A DNA stretch of 64,000 bases from an uncultured Porphyromonadaceae bacterium (GTDB lineage: Bacteria; Bacteroidota; Bacteroidia; Bacteroidales; Muribaculaceae). The DNA is taken from contig CABUVO010000006.1 in the NCBI GenBank assembly GCA_902495075.1, positions 75,762 to 139,761 of the forward strand. Direction: 5' to 3'. The first letter of the stretch is position 1, and each line of letters begins with the position of its first letter. Below are positions 43,889 through 52,168 of the stretch, piece after piece. The notes below the pieces were generated by a model. The model was not told the DNA's origin. It saw only the letters and a program-made list of their open reading frames with translations, and ran no database searches. A program made the position numbers and the translations under genes.

Positions 43889-45511
43889 GAGACAAAAAAA
43901 CTAGAACTGACAACATCAAATTTCAAGTTTAATGGAACGTCTTATTCCGATTCGGATTATGAAAGTGATGGAATTAAAATTTCATTACATACTACTGGCT
44001 CATCTTCTGTATTCGGGATGAACAAGGGCAAAGGTTCTTACATTGCATTAACAGGCAATGCTAATAACTATAAAATTGTTTCAGTTTCAATAGATGTTGC
44101 TTCATCAGGAAATAAGGGACAACTTGATGTCTTCAAAAAAAATCAACCTTTTACTGCCTCAACTGCAACAACAGGAGTTGCTGCTATAGGACAAGCCGGT
44201 CTTACCTCTATTTATACGATTAGTAAATCAGTTAACACAACAGGTGGTACAGTACAGATTGATGATTTAGCATTTGCAATTGTTTATACCGCAACTTCAG
44301 GGAATCAATTCACAATTAATAAAATTACTATAACCTATGAATCGGGTGATTCATCAAAGAATTCTGCAGATGTAGCATTCCCTCAGAATGCCTATACATT
44401 CTCGATTGGAGAATCTTTTGAGTCTCCTGTGGCAACAAAAGCTACAACAGCAGAATTGGCATATTCCTCAGACAATGAAGAAGTCGCAACAATCAATGCA
44501 TCAACTGGCGAATTAACACTCAAAAGCGAAGGGACTGCCGTTATTACAGCAAAAGCAGAAGAAAACACAGAATACAATGCTGGTTCGGCTTCATATACTT
44601 TGACTGTAATTGATCCTTCAATAAAGATAATTTTAAATGCTCCATTTACAGATAGTATTGATAATCTCACATTTGAAGGAGAGGGTGCTGATAAAATATG
44701 GACTTATGGTGGAGCAACATTTGGGCTTAAAGGTACAGCTCACAATGTCACCGATGCGCCTTCAACACCATGTTATGCTGTAACACCGGTAATTAATCTT
44801 GCAGGATACTCAGAAATCAAAACAACATTCAAACAAGCTGCCAACTTCTTTAATAATACATCTAATTTCCAAACTGACTGCCAAATCATGATTAGAGAAG
44901 TGCCCACAGGAGAATGGACGCCAATTGAAATGACGGGGTTACCCGATGGCAAAAGCTGGACTTACGTAAATTCAAGTATTGATCTCAACACCTATGCGGG
45001 AAAATCTATCCAGATTGGATTCTGTTACACTAACGGTCAAACAGGTACATGGGAAATTAAAGATTTGCTTATAAAAGGTAAATATACACCAGTTGCTCCT
45101 GCCGTTCCGGAAATATTAATAAATGGGAAGGAAGTAACAGACCTTAATAGCACTGAGAATGGAACGGTTTCATTCGTTGTTGCAGATGGAACAGAGGTAT
45201 ATTACAAGGTTACTAATACATCAGAAGCAATGCTGACGGCTGAAGACGACTATACAAAATATGAGACTCCCTTCCAGATTCAGATAGGACAGTCAGTTTC
45301 TTATTATGCACAGAGCATATCCGATCCTACACTTCGTTCGGAGGTAACAAAAGCTACTGCAACTGTACCAACAGGTGTTGCGGAGATCGAGGCTGCGGGT
45401 GCCGGCGAGGTTCGCTGGTTCGATATGCAGGGTCGCGAGGTCAAGGGCCAGCCGGAGAAAGGCATCTATGTTCGCGTTGTCAATGGCAAAGCAAGCAAGG
45501 TCATTCTTTAA
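43829..45511 (+). CDS. Secreted multidomain protein, right member of inverted pair
   Basis: A 560-residue secreted protein. The signal peptide and the last 46 residues equal those of the left member, but the middle is different. Here residues about 20-180 are a beta domain. A BIG2-like Ig domain lies at about 185-265 (TFSIGESFESPVATKATTAE, then SDNEEVATINASTGELTLKS). A choice-of-anchor type sandwich is at about 275-420 and a YYKV..YYAQS unit at about 450-510. The tail (GEVRWFDMQGREVKG) resembles a type A sorting sequence. The middle is markedly AT-richer than the two end cassettes. The function is unknown; adhesion or ligand binding is likely. Confidence 0.75.
   Translation: MGKFLLSTLLLLTTAFASTAETKKLELTTSNFKFNGTSYSDSDYESDGIKISLHTTGSSSVFGMNKGKGSYIALTGNANNYKIVSVSIDVASSGNKGQLDVFKKNQPFTASTATTGVAAIGQAGLTSIYTISKSVNTTGGTVQIDDLAFAIVYTATSGNQFTINKITITYESGDSSKNSADVAFPQNAYTFSIGESFESPVATKATTAELAYSSDNEEVATINASTGELTLKSEGTAVITAKAEENTEYNAGSASYTLTVIDPSIKIILNAPFTDSIDNLTFEGEGADKIWTYGGATFGLKGTAHNVTDAPSTPCYAVTPVINLAGYSEIKTTFKQAANFFNNTSNFQTDCQIMIREVPTGEWTPIEMTGLPDGKSWTYVNSSIDLNTYAGKSIQIGFCYTNGQTGTWEIKDLLIKGKYTPVAPAVPEILINGKEVTDLNSTENGTVSFVVADGTEVYYKVTNTSEAMLTAEDDYTKYETPFQIQIGQSVSYYAQSISDPTLRSEVTKATATVPTGVAEIEAAGAGEVRWFDMQGREVKGQPEKGIYVRVVNGKASKVIL
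45371..45511 (+). repeat. 3' cassette, right copy (left copy 40473-40613)
   Basis: The last 46 codons plus stop match the inverted left copy at DNA level with only a handful of differences, all synonymous where I compared them. The match continues past the stop (AAAATTAATAATTAATG, TTTTCTGACAGGAGAACTTA). Confidence 0.85.
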
Positions 45512-45614
45512 AATTAATAATTAATGATTTTCTGACAGGAGAACTTATATAATTAATGGTTAATGGTTAATAATTAATAATTAATAGTTTTCTGACAGGA
45601 AATTATATCATATT

Positions 45615-45653
45615 AAAGCCGCGGGGCGCGAAGCCTTGCGGCTTTTGTTTTTT
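45615..45653 (+). terminator. Terminator of the right paralogue
   Basis: AAAGCCGC / GCGGCTTT stem around GGGGCGCGAAGCCTT, then TGTTTTTT. It is the same as the one behind the left paralogue. Confidence 0.8.
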
Positions 45654-46085
45654 GGACAGGAGAAGAAGAGAAACAGGAGAAGATAATCGATAAAATTTTA
45701 ACATTAGAACAATAGAACATTAGGATTTTGAATCAAGCTATTGTTGCTACTGTTCTCCTGTCGATAAAATAAATTCTCCTGAAAGGAGAATAAAGGAGCC
45801 TTGCGGCTTTTGTTTTTTTTGGACAGGAGAACATGAGAAACAGGAGAAGATAATCGATAAAATTTTAACATTAGAACAATAGAACATTAGGATTTTGAAT
45901 CAAGCTACTGTTGCTACTGTTCTCCTGTCGATAAAATAAATTCTCCTGAAAGGAGAATAAAGGAGCCTTGCGGCTTTTGTTTTTTAGACAGGAGAAACAG
46001 GAGAATTTTTTTAACATTAGGACATTAGGACATTAGGATTTTGAATCAAACTAATGTTACTATTGTTCTAATGTTCAAAATTATT
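45633..46085 (+). repeat. Tandem ~166-bp repeats, right outer arm
   Basis: Units start at GCCTTGCGGCTTTTG, at about 45633, 45798 and 45965 (the last partial). Each unit runs through GGACAGGAGAA, AGAAACAGGAGAAGATAATC, ATTTTAACATTAGAACAATA, ATTTTGAATCAA and TACTGTTCTCCTGTCGAT. The left side of the locus has a single inverted copy. This explains the 580-bp gap; no gene is visible in it. Confidence 0.85.
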
Positions 46086-46094
46086 AATTATTAA

Positions 46095-47930
46095 TTAGTC
46101 TGCGAGTTCCATCAGCTCGAGGAGGCGGAGCTCGGCGGCGTCAAGACGAGCGATGAGCTCGGCGTGACGGGTGCCGGCAGCCGCGATTTCATCAGCACTG
46201 AGCGTGCCGCTGCTGAGGGAGGCTTCGAGCGTGGCGCGCTCTGCGGTGAGGTCTTCGACCTCTTTCTCGAGGGCTTCCATCTCGCGTTTCTCCTTAAATG
46301 TGAGCTTGCGCTTCTCGTCACGTGGACGCCATGAATTCTTGGAGGTGGAAACTTCGGCTCCCGCACCGGAGCTTTTCTGTGCGGCTATGCGCGCCTGCTC
46401 TTTCTCAAGAGCTTTGCGCTCGCGTTCTTCTCGCTCTTCTTCAGCCACGCAGTGGCGATATGTGGAGTAATCTCCGGGGAAATCACGCACTTCGCCATCA
46501 CCTTTGAATACAAACAGATGATCAACGATGCGGTCAAGGAAGAAGCGGTCGTGACTCACCACGATCACGCATCCTTTGAAATTTACAAGGTAATCTTCCA
46601 ACACTGCGAGAGTCATGATGTCAAGATCATTCGTCGGCTCGTCGAGGATGAGGAAGTTGGGATTGCGCATCAATACGATAGCAAGATAGAGGCGACGACG
46701 CTCTCCCCCACTGAGTTTATAGATATATTTCTGCTGCGTTTCGGGGGTAAAAAGGAAATGGGATAGGAATTGCGATGCGGAAAGTCTGGTCTTGTCATCA
46801 ATCCGCACATCTTCCGCAATCTCACGCACGGCATCAATAACCTTTTTCTTCTCATCAAAATCGGTCATCCCCTCCTGACTGTAATACCCCCAGCGAACGG
46901 TCTCGCCAATGTCGAAATGTCCACTGTCGGGCTGCATTAATCCCAACAACAGCTTGATGAAAGTACTTTTACCGGCGCCATTATCTCCGACAATACCCAC
47001 CTTCTCATAGCGCGCGAAGGTATAGCTCCATCCATTGAGAATCCGTTTGTCGCCAAACGACTTAGCCACATTATGCGCCTCGAAAATTTTCGAACCGATA
47101 TACGTAGATTTCACATTGAGGGAGACATTGCGCTCGGTCAAATTGATACGGCTTTTCTTCTCCAGTTCGTGGAAATTGTCGATACGGTATTTCGCTTTCG
47201 AACCGCGAGCCTGCGGTTGGCGGCGCATCCATTCGAGCTCAGTGCGCAGGAGGTTCTTCACTTTCGCCAGTTCGGCGGATAGGTTTTCGTGACGTTCGTC
47301 ACGTTTCCGTAAGTAATAGTCATAATTACCATCGTAGGCATAAACCTGACGGCGATCAATCTCGATAATCTTATTGCAGACCTTATCGAGGAAATAACGG
47401 TCATGAGTGACCATCAAAAGTGTCACCTTTTGTTTGGCAAGATACCCTTCGAGCCATTCTATCATGTCGATATCGAGGTGGTTGGTAGGCTCGTCGAGTA
47501 TAAGCATGTCGGGTGCGGATAGCAACACGCGGGCGAGAGCCACACGCTTTGTCTGTCCTCCGGACATCTTACCTAACGGGGTGACAAAATCTGTGATTTT
47601 AAACTGCGTGAGCATCTGACGCGCAAGGTCCACACCATTTCCCTCTTCATTATCCTTGATATCAAGAGAGGCATATTCGAGGGCTGTCATGGTTGGATCC
47701 ATCGGAGGCAGCTGCTCGAGATATCCGACACGGATGCCATTGCGGAACGTCACCTTCCCTGAATCGTAATCCTCGCGTCCGGCGAGGATGTTAAGGAAAG
47801 TGGTTTTCCCGGCACCGTTTTGCGCCACAATCCCGATCTTATCTCCCTGGAACACGCCCAGCGACACATCCTCAAAGAGGATGCGGTCGCCAAACGATTT
47901 TGTCAGTTGCTCGATCTGCAGTAGGATCAT
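46095..47930 (-). CDS. ABC-F ATPase, Uup-like
   Basis: A 611-residue protein with two intact cassettes. The first has AQNGAGKTTFLNIL, MSGGQTKRVALARVLL and LDEPTNHLDIDMIEW; the second has GDNGAGKSTFIKLL, LSGGERRRLYLAIVLM and DEPTNDLDIMTL. An inter-domain linker with RRQPQARGSKAKYRID and a C-terminal coiled coil (about 535-611, KEKREMEALEKEVEDL) follow. The coiled coil is the Uup hallmark, used for DNA or ribosome contact. It overlaps ridA by 4 bp (ATGA), so the two genes are translationally coupled. Confidence 0.92.
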   Translation of the reverse strand: MILLQIEQLTKSFGDRILFEDVSLGVFQGDKIGIVAQNGAGKTTFLNILAGREDYDSGKVTFRNGIRVGYLEQLPPMDPTMTALEYASLDIKDNEEGNGVDLARQMLTQFKITDFVTPLGKMSGGQTKRVALARVLLSAPDMLILDEPTNHLDIDMIEWLEGYLAKQKVTLLMVTHDRYFLDKVCNKIIEIDRRQVYAYDGNYDYYLRKRDERHENLSAELAKVKNLLRTELEWMRRQPQARGSKAKYRIDNFHELEKKSRINLTERNVSLNVKSTYIGSKIFEAHNVAKSFGDKRILNGWSYTFARYEKVGIVGDNGAGKSTFIKLLLGLMQPDSGHFDIGETVRWGYYSQEGMTDFDEKKKVIDAVREIAEDVRIDDKTRLSASQFLSHFLFTPETQQKYIYKLSGGERRRLYLAIVLMRNPNFLILDEPTNDLDIMTLAVLEDYLVNFKGCVIVVSHDRFFLDRIVDHLFVFKGDGEVRDFPGDYSTYRHCVAEEEREERERKALEKEQARIAAQKSSGAGAEVSTSKNSWRPRDEKRKLTFKEKREMEALEKEVEDLTAERATLEASLSSGTLSADEIAAAGTRHAELIARLDAAELRLLELMELAD

Positions 47931-48301
47931 AATGCTGCGATAACTTCAATCTCAACGAGGGCTTTCTTGGGAAGCTCCTTCACAGCGAATGCGCAACGTG
48001 CGGGATAAACCGCCTTGAACTCCTCGGCATATACCTCATTCATCGGCGCGAAATATTCCATGTCGGCAAGGAAGACGGTGGTCTTTACAACGTTGTCGAG
48101 AGTTGCGCCTGCCTCAGCGAGGATTGCCTTGATATTGGCGATTGATTCGCGAGTCTGCGCCTTGATGTCGGATGGCATTTCGCCGGTAGCGGCGTTGATG
48201 GGGAGCTGACCGGAAACGAAGATAAGGTTACCTGCCTGCACAGCCTGACTGTAAGGACCGATTGCTCCGGGAGCATTAGCGGATTTGATTTCTTTTTTCA
48301 T
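47927..48301 (-). CDS. ridA: RidA family deaminase
   Basis: A 124-residue protein of the YjgF/RidA family, which hydrolyses reactive enamine/imine intermediates made by PLP enzymes. It has the core APGAIGPYSQAVQAGNLIFV, the conserved Arg in PARCAFAVKELPKKALVEIE, and normal length. The C-terminal IEVIAAL is usual. It is the first gene of a two-gene operon with the ABC-F protein (4-bp overlap). A terminator of the upstream tRNA lies 33 bp before the start. Confidence 0.95.
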   Translation of the reverse strand: MKKEIKSANAPGAIGPYSQAVQAGNLIFVSGQLPINAATGEMPSDIKAQTRESIANIKAILAEAGATLDNVVKTTVFLADMEYFAPMNEVYAEEFKAVYPARCAFAVKELPKKALVEIEVIAAL

Positions 48302-48333
48302 AATTTTATTCTCAAATAGGTAATTTAAAAGAA

Positions 48334-48365
48334 AAAGGACAGCTCCGAAACGGGGTCTGTCCTTT
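48334..48365 (-). terminator. Terminator of tRNA-Thr
   Basis: Minus strand AAAGGACAG / CTGTCCTTT, a perfect 9-bp stem, followed by TTTCTTTT. It lies 6 nt after the tRNA 3' end. Confidence 0.85.
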
Positions 48366-48370
48366 AGTTG

Positions 48371-48443
48371 AGCCGCGAGTGGGACTCGAACCCACGACCT
48401 TTTCGTTACGAATGAAATGCTCTACCAACTGAGCTATTGCGGC
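48371..48443 (-). tRNA. tRNA-Thr (anticodon CGT)
   Basis: A 72-nt cloverleaf plus discriminator, CCA not encoded. The D arm GCTC-AGTTGGTA-GAGC and T arm GTGGG-TTCGAGT-CCCAC are perfect. The anticodon loop is TTCGTAA, so it reads ACG codons. Two stems contain an A.C mismatch: position 6:67 in the acceptor stem (GCCGCAA with TCGCGGC) and 31:39 in the anticodon stem (TTTCA with CGAAA). The promoter and terminator are good, so it is probably transcribed; whether it is fully functional is open. Confidence 0.88.
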
Positions 48444-48473
48444 TAATCGCCTGCGGAAAAACCGAAAGCGTTG

Positions 48474-48504
48474 CAAAGTTAATAAAAATATGCAAGAATG
48501 CAAA
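48474..48504 (-). promoter_or_regulatory. Promoter of tRNA-Thr
   Basis: Minus strand TTTG (48501-48504), 19 nt spacer, TAACTTTG (48474-48481), which is 30 nt before the tRNA 5' end. Confidence 0.75.
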
Positions 48505-48565
48505 AAATAATTCTTAATGAGAAAGGAAAAGGTTAAAAGTAAAAGGGAAAAGGAAATTACCTTTG

Positions 48566-48877
48566 TCACTTTTCGAGGGAGATGGTGTCCGCGAGGATAT
48601 CGCGCGGAGGGGCTGAGGCGGATTTATTCGAGGCGGAGCGCTTTGAGGATTTTTTAGAGGCACGGGAGCGACGCGCATGGCGGCGCTTGCCGTTGGCATT
48701 GTCGGCATCGTCAGCAGTGCTGTCGGAGGCGAGAGTGACTACCTGCTGCTGATCCGAAGCGGCTTCGCGTGCGCAATCTTCGCGCATCTGACGCCCTCCG
48801 AGACCCCAGACCAGCGCCCCAAACAACAGCACTCCTATCAATAGGGTCCACGCCCCTTTTCGCTCGTTCGTCCGCAC
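48566..48877 (-). CDS. Small single-pass membrane protein, basic C-terminus
   Basis: 103 residues with a GTG start (48875-48877). One membrane segment at about 9-26 (AWTLLIGVLLFGALVWGLGG) is followed by a hydrophilic tail with KRRHARRSRASKKSSKRSAS, a strongly basic, Ser/Ala-rich stretch. It could bind nucleic acid or the membrane surface, but no known domain is recognised. It lies upstream of the tRNA promoter and downstream of trmD on the same strand, with a heptamer element between it and trmD. It may be spurious, but the hydrophobic segment and codon pattern favour a real gene. Confidence 0.55.
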   Translation of the reverse strand: MRTNERKGAWTLLIGVLLFGALVWGLGGRQMREDCAREAASDQQQVVTLASDSTADDADNANGKRRHARRSRASKKSSKRSASNKSASAPPRDILADTISLEK

Positions 48878-48892
48878 TTAGTATAATTTTAA

Positions 48893-48962
48893 ATTTTTAA
48901 TGTGTAATGTGTAATGAATGGGCTCGCCTCGAATAATTTAACATTACACATTCAACATTCCT
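48893..48962. repeat. Heptamer inverted-arm element near trmD
   Basis: Left arm TTTTTAATGTGTAATGTGTAATG, core GGGCTCGCCTCGAATAATT, right arm TTAACATTACACATTCAACATT. Compact and nearly symmetrical; the best small example of the family. Confidence 0.88.
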
Positions 48963-49638
48963 AATTTTTCAAAAGGTCCGGGCGGAGGCGACGGGTGCGC
49001 TCGAGAGCTTGCTCATAGCGCCATTCAGCGATCTTTGCTTCGTGACCGGAAAGGAGAATGTCGGGCACTCGCCAGCCGTTGTATTCGGCAGGACGGGAAT
49101 ATACCGGAGGTGCAAGGAGATTGTCCTGAAATGAATCGGAGAGTGCAGACTGCTCGTCGCCTATTGCCCCGGGAATGAGTCGCACCATAGCGTCGGCAAT
49201 CACTGCCGCGGGCAATTCCCCACCGGTAAGGACATAATCGCCTATGGAGATTTCTTTAGTAATGAGATGTTCGCGCACACGCCAGTCAACGCCTTTGTAA
49301 TGTCCGCAAAGGATTATCACATTATTAAGCATCGACAATTGATTTGCCATCGGCTGGTCGAACTTTTCGCCATCGGGCGAAGTGAATATGACTTCATCGT
49401 ATTCACGTTCTGCTTTCAGAGCCGAGATACAGGCATCGATAGGTTGGATCTGCATCACCATACCGGCTTCGCCGCCGAAGGGATAGTCATCGACCTTGCG
49501 GTGCTTGTTGGTGGTATAGTCACGAAGATTGTGAACTGCGATTTCAACGAGTCCCTTATCCTGCGCACGCTTGAGGATGGAGCAATTGAAAAACGGCTCC
49601 AACATCTCCGGCATCACTGTTATCAAATCAATTCTCAT
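48961..49638 (-). CDS. trmD: tRNA (guanine37-N1)-methyltransferase
   Basis: A 225-residue SPOUT enzyme that methylates G37 next to the anticodon to prevent frameshifting. It has MRIDLITVMPEMLEPFF at the start and DYPFGGEAGMVMQ. The knot motifs ILCGHYKGVDWRV and EISIGDYVLTGGELPA are present, then the C-terminal GWRVPDILLSGHEAKI. It is complete. A TAAATTTG -7 box lies only 5 nt before the ATG, so the message may be nearly leaderless. Confidence 0.96.
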   Translation of the reverse strand: MRIDLITVMPEMLEPFFNCSILKRAQDKGLVEIAVHNLRDYTTNKHRKVDDYPFGGEAGMVMQIQPIDACISALKAEREYDEVIFTSPDGEKFDQPMANQLSMLNNVIILCGHYKGVDWRVREHLITKEISIGDYVLTGGELPAAVIADAMVRLIPGAIGDEQSALSDSFQDNLLAPPVYSRPAEYNGWRVPDILLSGHEAKIAEWRYEQALERTRRLRPDLLKN

Positions 49639-49642
49639 GACG

Positions 49643-49650
49643 CAAATTTA
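49643..49650 (-). promoter_or_regulatory. -7 element at the trmD start
   Basis: Minus strand TAAATTTG, 4 nt from the ATG; no TTTG at the expected distance upstream. If used, transcription would begin at about the start codon. Confidence 0.4.
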
Positions 49651-49716
49651 CTAAAATTTTCCCAAACGGCAATAAGACCTCATCTTACAAAAAGGACACA
49701 GCACTGGCATAACGCA

Positions 49717-49742
49717 GGAAAGCCGGACATCAAGCCCGGCTT
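49717..49742 (-). terminator. Possible terminator of the inositol-phosphate synthase gene
   Basis: AAGCCGG / CCGGCTT stem of 7 bp with an 8-nt loop, about 80 nt after the stop codon. The following tract is poor in T, so confidence is moderate. Confidence 0.4.
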
Positions 49743-49820
49743 ACCTTACATCTGTGTAATTCTATATGTGTGTTTTCACGTATAGGTATGTGATTTTCAC
49801 GTATGCGTTCAGGAAGAGGA

Positions 49821-51149
49821 TTAGTCCATCTCCTCGTCAGCCTCGTAACCGCCCATTTCGCGGATGGCGTTACGGAGCATTGTGTGCTGCTGATAGAGGT
49901 TGTTGACGGGCATCTCACCCTTGGTGTAATCGTGCATCGGGCTCTTGAGGAAGAAACTGAGGAAACGCTGTATGCCGTAACGTCCGGCACGGGCAGCGAG
50001 GTCGCTCAGCAGCACGAGGTCGAGACAGAGAGGAGCTGCAAGGATAGAGTCGCGGCAGAGGAAGTTGATCTTGATCTGCATCGGATAACCCATCCAGCCG
50101 AAGATATCGATGTTGTCCCAGCCCTCTTTGTTGTCGTTGCGCGGAGGATAGTAGTTGATACGTACCTTGTGGTAATACTGTGTATCCTCATCGTTGCCAT
50201 GGCCATAGAGATCGGGCTGATTTTCAGGCACGAGAATTGTCTCAAGAGTGGAAAGTTTTGAAACCTCCTTTGTGCGGAAGTTTGCGGGTTCGTCAAGCAC
50301 GAGACCATCGCGGTTTCCAAGGATGTTTGTAGAGAACCAGCCGTTGAGACCGAGACAACGGTCGCCAATGATCGGGGCGAAACCTGATTTCACAAGAGTC
50401 TGACCTGTCTTGAAGTCCTTGCCGGCGATAGGCATCTTGGTCTTCTCTGCGAGCTCCCACATGGCGGGGATATCGACAGTTGTGTTGGGGGCACCCATGA
50501 TGAATGGGCAACCCTCTGAAAGCGCTGCATAAGCGTAGCACATAGAAGGAGCCACGTGTTCTTTGTCGTCAGCCTTCATTGCAGCTTCAAGAGCGGCAAG
50601 AGAGCCGTGAACCTTCTCGTCAACCGGAACATAAACCTCTGTAGAAGCAGCCCAGAGCACAACCACACGGTCTACACCTGATTCCTTCTTGAAGTTGCGG
50701 ATATCCTCACGGATCTGCTCGGTCATATCCCAACGATCCTTGCAATCCTTAACATTATTGCCATCAAGGCGTTTTGCGTAATTGTGGTCGAAAGCAGCCT
50801 TCATAGGCTTGATTGCTTCGAGTTCCTCTTTTACAGGATTGATATCCTTCTCTTTGAGAACCTCGGCATTGATTGCCGACTCATAAGCATTTGCAGGGTA
50901 AACATCCCAAGCTGCGAATACAATGTCATCAAGATTTGCGAGAGGCACGATATCCTTATAGTGGAGGTATTTTTTTTCTTCGCCTTTGCCAATACGGATT
51001 TTGTCATATTGAGTACATGAACCGATAGGTTTTGCGAGACCTTTGCGAACCATTAACACTCCGGTCATAAATGTAGAGGTGACAGCACCGAGACCTACTA
51101 CCATAACGCCAAGTTTACCTTTAGGCGCTTCTGCTTTTTTTGTTGCCAT
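49821..51149 (-). CDS. myo-Inositol-1-phosphate synthase
   Basis: About 442 residues. I start at ATG 51147-51149 (MATKKAEAPKGKLGVMVVGL); the frame is open to 51191. The enzyme makes inositol-1-phosphate from glucose-6-phosphate with NAD. Motifs: MVVGLGAVTSTFMTG (NAD), FIMGAPNTTVDIPAM, GKDFKTGQTLVKSGFAPI and LNGWFSTNILGNRDGLVL. All are typical of the family. Inositol is rare in bacteria; in gut Bacteroidetes this synthase supplies phosphatidylinositol and inositol sphingolipids. The neighbouring CDP-alcohol phosphatidyltransferase supports that role. Confidence 0.93.
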   Translation of the reverse strand: MATKKAEAPKGKLGVMVVGLGAVTSTFMTGVLMVRKGLAKPIGSCTQYDKIRIGKGEEKKYLHYKDIVPLANLDDIVFAAWDVYPANAYESAINAEVLKEKDINPVKEELEAIKPMKAAFDHNYAKRLDGNNVKDCKDRWDMTEQIREDIRNFKKESGVDRVVVLWAASTEVYVPVDEKVHGSLAALEAAMKADDKEHVAPSMCYAYAALSEGCPFIMGAPNTTVDIPAMWELAEKTKMPIAGKDFKTGQTLVKSGFAPIIGDRCLGLNGWFSTNILGNRDGLVLDEPANFRTKEVSKLSTLETILVPENQPDLYGHGNDEDTQYYHKVRINYYPPRNDNKEGWDNIDIFGWMGYPMQIKINFLCRDSILAAPLCLDLVLLSDLAARAGRYGIQRFLSFFLKSPMHDYTKGEMPVNNLYQQHTMLRNAIREMGGYEADEEMD

Positions 51150-51317
51150 AATAAATTCGTGTGTGTATTCTTTTATAATTTTTAATTCCAAAATTTAAAC
51201 ACTCCGGAAATCTCCAACATTTCAAAACTGATTTGCGGCTCAACCGCCTGATGAAATCGTTTTCAAATTTCCGGCGGTAAAATTAGGTCCGATTTTAATA
51301 ATGGCAAACTATTTTGG

Positions 51318-51363
51318 ACAAAAAATAAGGGGGTCAATTCTTAAACTTTATTAAGAGACCCCT
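51318..51363 (-). terminator. Terminator after the HAD gene
   Basis: Minus strand GGGGTC..TCTTAA-TAAAGT-TTAAGA..GACCCC, then CTTATTTTTTG. The interior stem and the outer stem stack with a small bulge. It lies about 85 nt after the HAD stop. It implies that the synthase gene is transcribed separately. Confidence 0.65.
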
Positions 51364-51446
51364 TTATTAGACAATATTTATTAAATTATATGGCTTTAAT
51401 AAAATTTCTGTTAATTTGTGTTAATTAGGCTTATTGGCAAAATTCG

Positions 51447-52163
51447 TTAATTTTGGTCAATTTTCTGCAACATTTCCGGCACCTCGCGGATGTCTGAAAT
51501 AGTATTGGGATATGTCTGTGCATCTTCATCATCAGTCCAACCCTTACCTTTTATCCAGATTGCCTTGCAACCAATCTTCTCAGCCGGTTCTATATCCTTA
51601 CGGTAGCTGTCGCCGACAACTACTGTCTCATCGGGCTTGCACCCTAAAGCCTCAACGCCAAGACTGAATATTTTGGGATCGGGTTTACGGACACCTACTA
51701 CTGCGCTCTCCACAATCTTCGTAAAATACTTGTCAATACCGAAATCCTTAAGCACAGTCTCCACATTGCCATAGAAATTAGACACGAGGACAAGCTTATA
51801 CTTCTTGCTCAATTCTTCAAGCACAGGTGCAGCTTCCTCTACCTTAGAACGAGCGGAATGATAACATATGCCGGCGATCTCGCCCGCCTTCGCTTCTACC
51901 TGCACAGGAGGGAAAAGCCCCTGTTCGGAAAGCCACTGCAACTCGAGACGCATCTTAATGAGAAGAAGATCGCCGAAATTATGCTCCGGCAGGATATGGC
52001 GTGTACGCGCCAGCTCTCTCTCTGCATATACGTATGCTTCTCGGAATTCAGCTTTATCAACAGCTACGCCGGCTTGCTGATAAGCTCGCCAGATAACCTC
52101 ACTCCAATGGTCGCCCCCGGTGTCGAGAGTGCCTCCATAATCAAAAATTATTCCCCGGATCAC
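51447..52163 (-). CDS. HAD family hydrolase
   Basis: A 238-residue haloacid-dehalogenase-type phosphatase. It has motif I IFDYGGTLDTGGD (Asp nucleophile, with Gly in place of the usual second Asp region), motif II LVSNFYGN, motif III Lys in VGVRKPDPKIFS and motif IV VVVGDSYRKDIEPAEKIG. The cap domain lies between residues about 20-100. Substrate unknown. It lies between the inositol-phosphate synthase and the CDP-alcohol enzyme, so dephosphorylation of phosphoinositol compounds is a hypothesis. The DYGGT variant of motif I lacks the acid/base Asp, so a phosphotransfer by a different mechanism or weaker activity is possible. Confidence 0.85.
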   Translation of the reverse strand: MIRGIIFDYGGTLDTGGDHWSEVIWRAYQQAGVAVDKAEFREAYVYAERELARTRHILPEHNFGDLLLIKMRLELQWLSEQGLFPPVQVEAKAGEIAGICYHSARSKVEEAAPVLEELSKKYKLVLVSNFYGNVETVLKDFGIDKYFTKIVESAVVGVRKPDPKIFSLGVEALGCKPDETVVVGDSYRKDIEPAEKIGCKAIWIKGKGWTDDEDAQTYPNTISDIREVPEMLQKIDQN

Positions 52164-52168
52164 TATAA

